Part shown: piece after piece, positions 25,481 through 38,717 of the stretch
Numbering within the stretch: the first letter of the stretch is position 1
Layout of the letters: the number at the start of each line of letters is the position of its first letter
Assembly: GCF_047495875.1 (NCBI RefSeq)
Contig: NC_092465.1
Coordinates: forward strand, 12,470,660-12,534,659
Length of the DNA stretch: 64,000 nt
Origin: Pithys albifrons albifrons
Taxonomy: Eukaryota; Chordata; Aves; Passeriformes; Thamnophilidae
Direction of reading: 5' to 3'
Notes under the pieces: model-generated
Told to the model about the DNA's origin: nothing
What the model saw: the letters and a program-made list of their open reading frames with translations, nothing else
Databases searched by the model: none
Position numbers and translations under genes: made by a program

Positions 25481-26901
25481 GGGGTGGAAAGTATTTAGGG
25501 CTCCACAGCAGACTTGCTCTCCATGCTCCAGCAAAGGTCTGGCACCTCACACTACCTGATACACTGGGAGCATTTTTGCAGCTCGCCTAATGTCAGGACA
25601 CAGTAGACTAACTGTTAGCTGCCTCCCCCACTTCTGCTCCCTTCCCCTCCTCTTCCAAAAGCAGCTCATAGAGAGAATGAACTTGCATCCTTTATGATTT
25701 GCTTTGGCAAGAGGAAGAATCACCCTTTAGCTGTATTGAGTAGGGATGATCTCTCACATAACGATACTTGTAAGGATTCTCCATTTTAAGAGGTAACCAG
25801 TGTTTTTCCAGGTCAAAAATGCATCAGAGTTTAGCTGTCACACCTCATCCCCTGCTTTCACAGCTCAGTAAAGCCTCTGGTCTCCCCAAATCATGCTCAG
25901 CTCAAACAGCTGCCCAGGCAGGCAGACACCTAAAGCTACTGTCCTCCCTGGGGACATTGTTGTCCCCAGGAGTTTTTACATTACCACATACAAAGCACGG
26001 TCACAAAATCAACTGGCCCTGCGCAGACATCCAATGGCAGACAACACAAACATCTCTTCCAGCCTCAGCCCCTAGGCTGGGCTTCCTGCAGTACTCGCCC
26101 CATGTTTATGCTGTACAAATAAACCCAAAGGAGCAGGAATAATTCTGTGGTCCTGGGATCAACACATAACCCTGCTGGTGAAATTTAGGATCCTCCCAAA
26201 GCAGGGTGGCCACTCTGGCAGTAATGGACAGGTCCATGGCTGAGTTAACCCCCAAAGTGCAGGAAAGTGCGAGCTGACATGGGCTGAAATTGTATTTGCC
26301 ATTATGGTCAAGTTTTAATGATACTGCAAGTCATATCCTAATCCTTTGGCCCATTCCCTAAAGCATTTTAATTTATTAATAATGATAAAACTACTAAAAC
26401 CAGGTCAAATTAATATCTTAAAAGGCAGGCCAGTTATGTTTTATTTTGTAAGTGTGCATTTCTACATGATTGATTGCTGAGGTAACACTGGAAATTTTTG
26501 TGCTAAAAGAGTCTTTCCCTGTCATGCAGGAGAGCTGGGAAATAAAAAGCACAGGTTGTTTATTACCTGGCCTCCTTTTCTAGCTATTGCTATTGGCATA
26601 AAAATGACATCTGAGGAGAATTTCTCCCTTCTCACACCTCTGATTATTAATGGGAGAAAAATTTCCATGAAATTCCTCACTCCCATTGGCACTGTGGGTT
26701 TGCTTGTAGCATTTCAACTTATTTGGTCCATGGGAGGGTCAGTAATGCCTCTGCCTTGGGCATCTGTTTCACACTCCCATTTCCAACCCCATCGTGTGTT
26801 CTGTGCTTGGCTGCCACTAATGGTGAGGGGAAGGGTTGTTTTTTGTGACATCCCTTTGCAATGTTCCTGTTCATGACTTCCCTTCTGCTTCCCTGACTGG
26901 G

Positions 26902-26939
26902 AGCACCAGCCAAGGCTACAGGATCCAGTGGCTGGTGCT
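26902..26939. other. Perfect 11-bp inverted repeat (hairpin)
   Basis: AGCACCAGCCA at 26902-26912 is the exact reverse complement of TGGCTGGTGCT at 26929-26939, with a 16-base loop between them. Pairing does not continue outward, so the stem is too short for a typical microRNA precursor. It lies between two AT-rich CNE-like blocks. Confidence 0.85.
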
Positions 26940-29900
26940 GTTCTTTTTTATTCTCTTCCAGGTGCTTGGTCAGAAATAATGAATGGTTTTATAGGCAATC
27001 AACTACCAATTCATAAACATCAGCCTGACTCTGCCTCTTGTTCCCACCCCTCCAGAAGAGTACTGTAAGCTGGCAGCAGGACAGCAACACTGTCCATTAA
27101 CAAAGATGGATGTTTTACACATATGAGTTAAAAAGACAATTAAATTCAATTACGTCAAATAAGTTATGGTGATGTATTCCTGAATAGCCACGGGAAGGGC
27201 AATATGATGATTAGGGCAATGAATTTGCCAACTTTAATCTAATCAACACAATCTTTTGTTTAGCATTATCTGCTTTGCAGTGGCAGAGGATTTACCAAAC
27301 CCAAGCAATCTTTGCAGATTTAACCCCAAAGCTGCCCAATTAGCACTAATGATGATTGTTTTACATAAGAGGGAGGAAGGTTTTAGGAGGCCTGGGGAAA
27401 GCTTTTTCCCAGGAAAAAGTCGGGCCACACTAAATCATGCAGTACAATACACTGGGGTGCAAAGGCACACCATGGCACCCTCAAAAGTCCCCCAAACACT
27501 GGAACCACAGATAAACATTTTTTCTGCTTCCTGTTGAAGGAAGAGAAACTGAAGAACACATCAAAACCAACACCCAAGGGGCAGGGACAATGAAAGAACA
27601 GGGTGTTTTGTATAGAAGTAATACAGTTCTATGTCGAGTGATAGGCACGCAGCTCCCAGGTGAACCATGGTGGCAGAGCAGCAAGGCGCAGTCAGGAGGC
27701 CCCACCTTCCACTCCGCCGCAGCTCCTCCAGGAATGTGTCTGCTCCACTGTGCCATTTGATAAGCGGAAAGACGCTGCTACCTGTCCCCACTTGTCGGAT
27801 CTGATTTTCTGGCCAAGGTTTATGAGCAAGACACAGACCTCCCACTGCTGTATTCTCATCCTTGTCTATTCAAAGGCCAGCCAACCCTCTGGCTTCAAAG
27901 AGAAAAGATATGAGGCAGAAGCACAGGTTTAAAGGGGATGTCCCTTTACCGAAAATGCCAGGAATCAGGGTGGGAGGCATCAGAAACAGGCATTTTTTTG
28001 AGGATGATGCAGGCTTTTGATTATCTCCACAGATAAACCTGTACCTCAAGAGAAACACAGACTGCACATATGGGTTTGTACGTCAGGCAAAGGAGCTGTT
28101 TAGACATCACTCACAGCAGCACCTCTTTTTGAGCCCCTAAAAGAGAATTAGGAAGGGTCAAGTAAGCTTTTCCTATTCCAAATACTTCAGCTTTCACACA
28201 ATTGCTAAAAATCCCATAAAATGACAGAAGAAGAAATCAGACCCCACAGTGCTAAACTGGGTTTCATTTGCAGTTCGCTTTAACAAAAATGATTCAAAAA
28301 GCCCTTGAGAAAGGAATTACAGAACATCCTCTCTTCCCACTTGCAATTGGGGGTGCTGCAGGGAGGCTGGGAAGAGACCCTTGCTACCACTAAATATGTA
28401 CTAGGCTTCCCCTGCTTTATCTGATGCACATGCAAGTTGCACAGACCACCACGTGGGCTAAATAAAATATGGTTTTCCTTATCAATGTCCAGCAGTTTTC
28501 TGTGGCAACAAGCAGTCCAGCCTGTAAGTGGGTTTCTGGCCATCAGAAACCAATCAACAAGAAAATTCATTTGATGAGGAAAAAACCCAAAAGATCCCAG
28601 TCCGGATAATTCAGTACCTTTAGTGTTTTTATCAACAAATTTGCAAAAACACCTCTAAAAAACTAACATCTTATAAAAGAGGAAACATGAATACTGACTT
28701 CTTGAGATGCCTTTTGGCTTCATTTTCTAAGGGATTAGTGATGCATGTGACACACCTTTCTTAAAGGGATCACAGGCTACCTTGCAAAGACTAGCAGAGG
28801 TTCACTTCTCCTTAGGAAGGGAGACAAACACATTTGAAACACAGCCGTGTTTTTTAACTTGAGAGGGGCTGAAACAGGGTAACGTAGAGTAACTTGAGCA
28901 AGTCCACACAGTCAAACAAGAGCAGGTTACCCAGTGAACCTCAATCACAGCAGGCAGAAACAGCAACTTTATCTCTAAAACGCTTCAGAGCCCCAGGGTA
29001 CTGGCTTGATTTGTGTTAGTGGGAGAAAAACTTTTCCACACAACAGTCCACACACTCCTGTCACTGGGTTGTCATTAGCAACTGTGCAGAAGCAGCTGAC
29101 ACAGAAAAAAAAATAGGAAAGGGATGTCCCAAAAGATGCTGGTGAGAGTCCACCAGCAGTTCCACAGCAGCAGCTTTTACTGGAGAAGGTGGGATGCTGC
29201 TTGGTGAGACACAGCAGCTTACAATAACTTTTGCTTCTTTTTTTCCCCCTTCTGGGTCCACCTTCTTTGAAAAGGATAATAGGAGAATAATTGCTGTCTA
29301 CACTAGACACTACAGGGAAACCTCTAACACGAGGAGACTTTTCCTAGTTTTCCCCATCTCCTCAATGTCCAAATCTCACTCTCTTCTCAAACAAAAGGTT
29401 AAGGTACAACAAATGTGAAGTGTTCTTCACTCAGTCATCCCCCAGAGAACCCCAAAGCATCAGGTGAGAACAAAATTTTAAGTAGCATTTGTTTTTCTTA
29501 CTACACTTTTAAATGTCTCAATTTTACTCATCCACATTCATTCAAAGGGATGTGTTTTGGCATCCAACTAGTGTAGTGGCTGTGAAACAGCGAAGGCAGG
29601 CCCATGCTTTGCTCCCCAGCCTTCCTGTGGTAATTCTCCTCACATCAGAGCTATCCTGGGATTGTTGAGTTCTGAGCATCCTTGGACAGCCTCAGCATGC
29701 AAGCAGCGGGGCCAAACCCAGCCTCGAGTGACTGAGTGTGTGTGTGGCTACTTGACTCCCTTTGATAGCCCATCCTGGGTGTTTCAGTGTTGAATTTGGA
29801 TGGTGGCCCCTCTGGCAAAGTGCTGCAGGACTGTAGGTGTCTGCAAGGGAGATGTTTTTGTGTTTGTGTGATGTCCCCAGAATAATGATCTAGCTGTTTA

Positions 29901-32038
29901 AGTGAGCTGAGCGAATGAATGAGCACAAGAAAAACATCTTCACTGAAAGCACAGCCAAAGTTAATGCACCATTAATAATGGTCTGGGTGAATTACTGGAA
30001 AGGATAATAGGCCTGGGGTCAGGGAAGGTCTGAGACAAAGAACAGGGAAAATTGGGTCACAGAAACATGACAGAGCAGATCACACTGATGCGTCTGTGGG
30101 ATTCTCCTTGAATGAAGTCATATACCACTACACAGAATATTAAGGGCTTTGCAAGGACAGCCATTCCCAGAACCACCACTCGGATCGATATGGGGAGGAG
30201 GGGGAGCAGCAGACACAGAAGGCTACAGAGGCTACTTCTTAGTCCCCCACGAGTTCCCCTTTAAGACAGTCATTTTAATGTTGTTTAGGTACTTTGCAAT
30301 ATACACCAATTCCCCGCCTCCCTCAAAAAGGAGTACTTATGTGGTTGCCAATTACACCAATCTGAGAATTTTCTAAGCAGAGAGACATGCCTGGGGAGTA
30401 TCTGCCATTCCCTGAATGGCAGCACCGTGCCTTTCACAAAAGCCAACTGAGGTGCTTCAGCAGCTCTGCTTTTCTCTCTACAAAATTGCAGCAGACCGGC
30501 CAAGGAGCTGCAAACTCTTCTCCTGCCCTGTCAGCTGCCTGTCTTCACGACACTAAAATACCAACTAATCTCACTTTGTCAGAATTTCCCCTTCTTTAAA
30601 ATGGAGATAATAATACCTCCCTACCTCAGAGGTTTGGTTCATGTTTATACAGCACTTTAAAAATGATGTGGTAATTAAGTACTCAGTATTATTATATCAA
30701 CGTGTATAATGATTCCAGCAGACAGTACTATAAACAGGGCTGCACCATGCCTGCTTTCCTTTTGTTTGGCTTGTTAGCATTTGCTTTTGTTTTGATACAG
30801 CATACTTGAATAATTATTGGTTAATTGTCCTGTTGTTTTATTACCTGCTCAGTGGCTTTGACAAAAACAAAAGAGGAACTACACAGGTAGGATAATAGGA
30901 AATAATAATGTTGGCCCACTGTGAACATTATGACAAGCTAAAAAGGAGGCAGGCTCTCACCAGCTCACCTGTGGGATACCTCTCTCCTGCCTCAGGCACT
31001 ACAGATCATTCTGAAATAAGCTGTTTCCATCCAGAGGGATGCAGAACCAGATTTCTGTTGTAACAAAACTAATGCAAAAAGATGCTGATCCTGATTACAA
31101 AACTATTTTTTCCAGACAATGTGTATCAGGATGGAGAATGTAACATGCTTAGTTTAACTGTGGGTTGGGTACAGCAAAACCAAGTTTGCCATCCAGGATA
31201 AGAAATAAAGATCACACAAGTAACTTCTGTTGGGCAAACAGCTCAAGTAATGATGAATACCTTGTAGGAGAGTTGGAAGAAGCCTTGCTGGAATGCAGAT
31301 ATGTGAAAAGTAAACAAGAAACAATAAAATACATTGCCCTTCAGCTGTAAAATCACCAAAAAATAGAAGCCTTGAAAAGGCATTATTGTACTGACATCTC
31401 AGAACACCTGCAGGTCAAAGCCAGTGTGACTTCACACTCAGAGAAATTTAGGTGTGGTGTGGAGCAAAGGACAACACTAAGAAGCCTTCCCTCTCCACTC
31501 CAGTACTGCTGGAGTCTCCCTCATGCATCTCGCTGCCACACAATGACCCAGGAGCAGCTGGTTTCCCTGTTCAAGTCCCTGAGGGAATAGAGACTTTGGA
31601 TGGCCGTGTGGATGCAGTAGTTATTTTACACAGAAAAATGCCCATTCCTGGGGTTACCTGTATAAAGAAACGCCATTTTAAAATCCACGTGACACAGGAA
31701 ACATCTTGATCAGACACTGCAAATAGAAGTCTGCCAGAGGCAGCAACTTTGGATGAGATCACAACCACCATACATGCACTTGAGGATGGCCCAGAGTTGT
31801 TTATCCTCTTACAAAGTTTATTCTACTGCTTCCTCTCAGGTGGAAGAACAAAACCAAGTCTTCTGAAGATGCTGAGGGCTGCCCTTACACAGCCCCTGCC
31901 TAGGACACAGGCACTGCTGGCATGCTGTGGGCAGAAACGTGGTCCTGGGGGCCGTGCAGCCACGGAACACATTCCAGCCTGGCCACTGCTTTTGCATTTG
32001 GGCAGCACTGCTGAGCCGCAGGCTGTGTTCAAAAGCAG

Positions 32039-32058
32039 GGCAGGCAGGCAGGCAGGCA
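32039..32058. repeat. (GGCA)5 microsatellite
   Basis: Five perfect tandem GGCA units sit in a locally GC-richer stretch. The tetranucleotide tract may vary in length between individuals. Confidence 0.95.
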
Positions 32059-34054
32059 CCTGCGAAGCGAGCTGAATCTTGCAGCTGGGATAGGGCGAGA
32101 TTACATCAGTGAGCACCCCTCACAGCCCCGTGGCCAACTCGAGGCAACACTGAAGGAATTTGCCCGTAAATTTCCTCTCCAGCCCTAGAGTGAGGCAGCG
32201 CACTTAAATGAACTCAGGCCCTAATGGAAGTAGGATATTCTTGTTCGTCTCAATGTCTAACCCATCCCGAAGCTCCTGGCAGCTCTGCTCAGCTCTCTTA
32301 CGTGCAATGCCTAACCTTCAGTAAGGGCATTAAACCTGTCAGTCTTTTCCCGGGCAAAAGAGATGGAACAATTACAGTGAGGCTAAAAATGGCCTTTCCC
32401 TATACATGGAAAATTTAGATTAAAAATTCAAGAGTTCATTGACATTGTCTATAAGAACATAGAATTTTTGTTAGGAAATCAAATCCTGAAATTCCTCAGT
32501 TGCTATCTACCATCTCTGAAATGCAGGATGAGGGGTTTTGTGCCTCATCCACTGAAGGGGCAGGGACAGCTGCTGCTGGCAGACACAAGGACACCAGGAA
32601 CCCTTCAATGTGCTCCCATGCAGCAGCTGGCTTTACAGCACCCTTCACGTGTGACAGAAAATAGGGCACTTCACTTCTTGGTGAGAACACTGAAATTTTC
32701 TGAAGCCTGCTGACAACTCACATGGAAAGTTCTGGCTTTGCTCTTGTAAAACAAGTTGTACCAAAAACTTTGAAAAACTTTAAAATTGTGTGTGTGCCAT
32801 GAATGTATTCAGGTCTATAGAAGTATTTTCAAACATGTAGATGGGCATCTGTGAATGAATACATTCTCTATTGCTGTACAAGAATTCCTAGGGTTACTGA
32901 TATGCAGCAGCCTTAGGGGACAAACCATTATTTCTTTGTACCTCTGGGAAGGGTAAATAACATGAAAGCAGAGCTCTCCTGCAGCCGGGGGAACCACACA
33001 AGCATGAGGAAATCTCACAGTGGGGTGCCCAAACAGCGAAGCTCTGATGGCTTTTCGAAGAGCAGTAATTAGAAAAGTCTCTTGATCAGCCTTGCTGCCA
33101 CCAGCCATCTTCTTCGATCCCAAATAGTTGGGGGAAGGTTTAAAGCAGAACAATCTTCCTTCAGCAAACATTTTCCAGGTACCAGCAGTGCTGTCAGAAG
33201 CAGCACAGAAGAGATTAAGATGGTTTAAGTTCTACTGCGGACTAGAAGAAGAACATAGAAGTGATGAACTTGAAATGCCTTGATTTAATTGCAACAATAT
33301 CTGCCAACATGGGAAGTTTCTGAAAGAGATTGCTGAGAGGTTTTGCTTCCTGGGAAATTAGAAACAAAATAAAATTGCCATTTCCTGCTAAATAAATGTT
33401 GAATTCTTCTTTGGGCCATAATGAAATCTGAAACATCAGCAGTGCAATGGCACATGGAAACCTGCTCCACTCACATGTTGCTGCTGGAGAAGTTGCAGGA
33501 TGCCAATCCCACCTGGGGCATACCAGTCTACCCCACCATACCTGATCAGGAGTTTCCATCTCCATGCTGAGCATTTTCAGACCCAGGCTTTCCCACCAGT
33601 GCTAGCTTTTTATTAGTTGGATGAAGAGATATGACCAGCAAATGGCAGAAGAGAAACCCAAAAGGCCTAATGCAGCTTATTTTTTCTGCAGGTGAGCTAT
33701 AAATATTGAGAGTCTTGAAAATCACTTAATTGCCAGGCTGTCAGGCCAAGATGTGTTTTGAGGATGCTGCCAATCTGACAGTTATTAACAAACAAAGAGG
33801 CCACAAGCCCTGACTGCACAGAAATCCTTGTTATTTCTACTCATGTGCCACCTCCCAACAGGAAGTACTTAATAAGAATAATAATATCCCAAAAGGCCAA
33901 CCTACGGCAGTGCAATTAAAAAGCTTTTCTGTCTCACTTTGAGGGGAGGAAAAAAAATGAGGGGGAAATTAAAATCAGACAGGAAATTCCACTAGAACAA
34001 ACTAGCTTATGTCCTAATAACATGGGATTGTGCCAACTCCTCCAGAAACTCAAT

Positions 34055-34114
34055 AAGAGAAAGAAAAAAAAAGGAGGGGAAAAAATGAAGGAAAATAAAA
34101 GAAAAAGAGAAAAG
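34055..34114 (+). repeat. Polypurine low-complexity tract
   Basis: About 60 bp of plus strand are almost purely A and G, interrupted by only two T residues, including an A9 run and GGAGGGG. This is a common low-complexity class; mirror-symmetric parts could form triplex DNA but no function is implied. Confidence 0.85.
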
Positions 34115-37100
34115 CAGCCCTCTAGACTGACTCAGATCTGAGGTTACATTGTGGTTTGGTTGTGGCTGCAATTCTAAAGGGAGAAAGGCAGCACAAGCAA
34201 ATAAAAGGCGGCTTGCTTTTCAAGCAAGTTGCTGCTATATGATGTAACTCCTGTATGAAGGCGCAGCCACTGCCCTTTGTTGAGAAAAGATACAGCCCAA
34301 TAAGCTCAGAGTACCAGATGGATCTTGGGGCTTGTTCTCCCAACAGCTGCTGACAGAAAATGGAAAGAAAAATAAAAAAAAAAATCCCAACCATCGAGAA
34401 AGAAATCTCGGCACATGAAGGGCAGGCAGAGAGGTAGGGCAGACCAGATGGTGGTTCAGCTTGTGCCTGCCTGGACAGGCAGTAGGAGAAAAATTAGTTT
34501 GTCAAAAACTTCTACGAAAACTTACAGATCTCTCAAGAAAGACACGTTCACAGAAAAAGAAAGGAGAGAAGTTTAAGGACAGAAGTTTTCTACAAGGCAT
34601 TATCATCCTCCTTCCTGAGAAGCCAGTAGCATACTGGATTCAGCAATTGCTTGTAACTCCAGCTGATCCAGCAATTTCCAAAAAAAAAAAAAGGGCCAAG
34701 AGGATTTGCTCCTGACTGCTCTGGGAGCAGGCCAATGAATGGCAAACCCTGCCTATTTCACAGTAAAGCTCCTTTCACAGTGGAAGCCACACGACTTTAA
34801 AACAGCTGGTGAAACAAGATTGTATGAACCTCATTTGATTGCTGAGTGCCCAGAGTATTCCCTAATATTTCCTGCCTTTGTCCCTCAGTCCCCAACACCT
34901 GAGATGCCTCAACTCTTCAATTTGCTTCTTTTTCTGGGTACCCAAAGAAAAAAGAAATGCATTTGATGCACATGCAGACGTGGTCCTGACAGCAGTCTCA
35001 CCTCCTGCGGTAGAGATTGTCAGAAGTAGAGAACCAGAGCATGAATCCATAGGCAGGTCAACATGTTGCTTGATATGGCTCAGGTGCTCCTGCAGCTTGA
35101 TTTTATATCTGAGCAGTTTGCGTTCCAAACTCCCTTGGCTTTCAAAAGTGCTACTGCTTCAGATCACCTATAATACAAGGCTAATTTATAAAATGTGCCA
35201 TTAGATTGAGGCTTTATGGGAAAAAGTACTAACTAGCATTTATGACCAGGAGGCAGCAGGAGCACCAGATGACACTGCTGCCTTTGGTTGCATCTGACCT
35301 GACCAAGCCCAGCATCTCTGTTGGCGAGATGTGGAGTGACAGTGCAGCAGCCTAGGATTGGAAATGACAAGACTGTTGGAGTACCAAATGCCAAAAGAGT
35401 GAGTCAAGAAGAAGGAAGAGCACATCAGCTAAAACAGTGGTCTCTGGAAAACACTTCTCATCTGACAGCAAATCTAGCAGAGCCCTGACCATGCACCTTC
35501 CATTCATGCAAAAAACCCCTTATTGAATGAGGAGCGTCATCCCAAGCTGCATCCCAAGGAGCAGGTCTACAGATGGAGAAGTCTTTTAGCATTCACGCCC
35601 CCAGTCATGCATTCACACCCCTCCCTCCCCTGGAGGTGGCACTGGCACTCACAAATAACACACTGAGCCAGCTCAGGGAGTTCATCCAGTTGAAAACTAA
35701 TCACTGAAAATTTTATTGCGCAGGGTTTAGGCTGGATCAACTCCCTGAACCAGTTCACCATGAGATCGCTGCTGAAGAAAATGCAAAAGCTCTTAGGCTG
35801 CTGTTCAGCAACCACTTCCAGACCAGGCTGCCACTGAAACCATTAGTCCTGACCTCCCCTGGCCACTTGTCCCCGATATTTTTGTGTGACTGCAGGGCTG
35901 ACTGGACTGAGAAGTGCACCTCACTGAAAGATAGGTTACCCCTTCCCAAGAGCTGATGCTCACAGCTCAACTTCCCAGGTACTGGTCCTGTAAGGCATGG
36001 TTGCTTCTACATGTATGGTGTAGCTGGGCTGACTAGCCATTGCTAACTAAACACATTTCCCCAAATCCATCAGGTAGCACACCATGAGATGTGTGCTTAA
36101 CCAGCCAGCACAACTTGCAGGAGTTGGAAAGCTGCCTTGGAGAAGAAAAACTCCCAAGGAGATGCCTAAATCCTGTGAAAGCTCAAGTGCCAATGCCAAC
36201 AAGAAAGGGCATGCCAGCCCGCCCTGATCACAGACCTACCTGAACGGTCTCTCCCATTGCAGGGCTGCCTGCTGCCATCACGGGGACACCTGTTCTGCCT
36301 CGTGATAAAAAGACTTGCTCAATCTTTCAGGACAAGGCTGCGCTTCAAATTCAGCACTGGCATTTCCAGCTTCTCCAATCCAAACCACAGGAGTGAGTTT
36401 GCTTTCTTTATGCATATGCTCCTCCAGGCACTAAAACAAACTGAAATTCAACTATTCCTATATAGGCAATGGCTTGAAAAATTTCCCCTTCGTATGAAAG
36501 GTCTGTTTATATTATTTGTAAAATTGAACAAATTGAGTCTGGAAAAAACCCATGCAGAGTCTGCTGTGCACTTTGACCAAACTTCTTTCCAGAAATGGAA
36601 GAAAAAGTGTCTGTTCCCTACTAGTTGTGATAAAACTGCAGTGCTGGGTAGGGTTTTTTTCTTGCATTTACAAGTGATAAGCGTCTTGATAGCTTTCAAT
36701 GAAGAGTTTTGGGAGCTTTCCTGCTTCAGGACACCAATCCCCAAAGCACTCCTAGTCGATAAAGACAGAGAATACTGCTCGAGCTTCTTTTAACCAGGCA
36801 TAAGGCAGCCTGATGCTCTTAACTAAGCAGAAGGTCTGATGAGAAGGGTGAGGAAGTTATCTGTTTTACCCAGCTGTGGTTTTGGTGCAGGCTAATAACT
36901 CCCATGTATCATCCTGCCTTGGTATGAAAATTTTCCGACTGGTATTAAAAATGGTCCCAGTGCAGTTTGCAGCAGATTCTCTGGGCAGCTCATGCAAAGA
37001 GCTGGTTGTTAGCATGCTGCTTGTGTAATGAGGGTGCTTAAGACTGTAAGGGGTCTCTAGAAGGTCCTGAAGAGTGATTGCAGTTCAGGAGACTCACCCA

Positions 37101-38354
37101 CCTGGCAACACGCTGATTTATGGCCTGCTCAGTTAATAGCCCTGCTTAACACAGGAGTTTGTCGAGATTAAGTAATTGCCTGAAACAAAAAGTTTATTAT
37201 CTTTAAGTCTCTGCTGATGAATGACTGGGTGTTGGAAGAATCATGTGAAAGATCATCTGTGATTCCCTCCCACTTTAAGAGGAGGAAAAAAAAAAGAATA
37301 AATAATAAGGTTTTAAAAGACAAGCTCTTCCAAAACGATTTTGGAAGCTCACAATGTACACTGAAACATGGTCGCAATTGCAAGGAGGGGTTTTCATACC
37401 TAGGGTGCCATCTAATAAATAGCTCAAGTAATAACACAGTTCTGTGATGCATTTTTCCCCAAGAACTGCAAATGTTTTGTAAACATTAATTAATGCCACC
37501 TCTTGAGAGATAACTGATCCTGTCACACAATAATAAGATTGGGAATAAATCAAGATGCAAAGCCTGTTTAGTTTCCATACATCACATACTGGCCTTTCCC
37601 ATCCTAAAAAAACCCTGGAAGTTTTCCAATCTAGAAAAGACTGCAGATAACTGTAAAGTTGAAAGATTTTGCATGCTAAATTCTGCTACAATTATTTCTC
37701 ATCTTCATTTCCAGATGCTTCAGCAAGGGTAATCGGCTTGATTAAGGTCACACACACTTACACTGCCTCATGAAACCAAGATGCAAAGTGTACCAGAACG
37801 CAAGGCTTTGCAGCTTCTTGCCTTGTTCCACCCCCACCCTGAGATGAGCTGCCTGCCTGCTGAGCATCCCTCGCAGAGGGACTCGTGCTAGAGGATCACA
37901 CGATCCAAACCTCTCCTTCCTTGTCCCTCACTTCCTTTCCACCCCCGAATTTGCTCACAGTTGGCACATGAGCACGAGAGGTTGGACACGAGGGAAACAG
38001 GACTGACAAGAAACCCCCATCTCTATTTTAACTGCTAAGTAACGTTCCCACAGTCCCAGATGTCAGACACACTGTCCCTCCTCACATCACTTCGAGGCCT
38101 TCCTGCAATAAAATGGGAATTGGCTCCAGCTTTTCCTAGCACTTCTCATATTACCTTTTAATCCAAATACATATGGTTCAGGGAACACTGAGAGACTTGA
38201 ATGAAAGGATGTACACCAAGAGAATGCAAACCCTGGAAAAAAGGGGATTAGATCTGCAAGACTCCCTTGGCCCCAAACATGTGCCCCCCAACTCCCCAGC
38301 ATATTAATCAAGGGTCTGATGAGATTCCTTTTGAAATCCCCCAAAAGATTTCTG

Positions 38355-38380
38355 TAGACTTCAGTGGCTTTTGGATCAGA
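38355..38380. repeat. Fossil repeat fragment, ACTTCARTGG-TTTGGATCA type
   Basis: TAGACTTCAGTGGCTTTTGG followed by ATCAGA closely resembles the half-element that ends ACTTCAATGGG-TTTGGATCAGG. It lies about 310 bp from another fossil scrap at 38692, so the two may be remains of one decayed region. Confidence 0.4.
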
Positions 38381-38691
38381 CTACAAACTCAGAATAAATC
38401 ATACACTAGCTACATCTGCCAAGTTTATTTCTTTCTTTTCCAGGTTTCAGAACAAATCCATTTTACTGCTGGGAAAAACCAGAATGAAATAACTGACAAG
38501 AGTTCAAATATCCTGTATCACTCCTCATATTAATTCAGCCAGTCAATCTATCCCACAACTTTGGGAAGTGAAGCAGATTACTTTGGCCGGATCAAACCAC
38601 AAAAACTGTGTTGCTTCATTTATGTTCAGTTTATAATTTAAGACAGTCTGTGCAAACCCTTTCCTTTGGGTTAGAAGTGACAATGTGGGAG

Positions 38692-38717
38692 ACTAAAGTT
38701 AAGCACAGGCTTAAGCT
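38692..38717. repeat. Fossil repeat fragment, AAAGTTAAGCAC-GCTTAAG type
   Basis: ACTAAAGTTAAGCACAGGC followed by TTAAGCT resembles the AAAGTTAAGCAYRTGCTTAAG segment I remember from ancient repeats of birds and turtles. It contains the internal inverted pair CTTAA / TTAAG. Only about 26 bp are recognisable. Confidence 0.4.

Larger units (their letters stand above)
25481..36250. other. Non-coding sequence rich in CNE-like blocks
   Basis: Three AT-rich blocks stand out. 26285-26450 has TTAATTTATTAATAATGAT and an AGGTCA half-site. 27110-27360 has CAATTA twice at 10-bp spacing, then TTACGTCA at 27150-27157 and CCAATTAGCACTAATGATG at 27337. 30640-30860 has GTAATTAAGT and GAATAATTATTGGTTAATTG. 31.7-32.1 kb is GC-richer with the GGCA repeat. 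The rest, including 28-30 kb and 33-36 kb, shows nothing beyond purine tracts. Confidence 0.6.

Noticed and set aside
31165..31350. Open frame whose end reads like a coiled coil (EYLVGELEEALLECRYVKSK)
   Set aside because: Only 61 codons, no good acceptor pyrimidine tract upstream, no recognised family; the helical look is probably chance.
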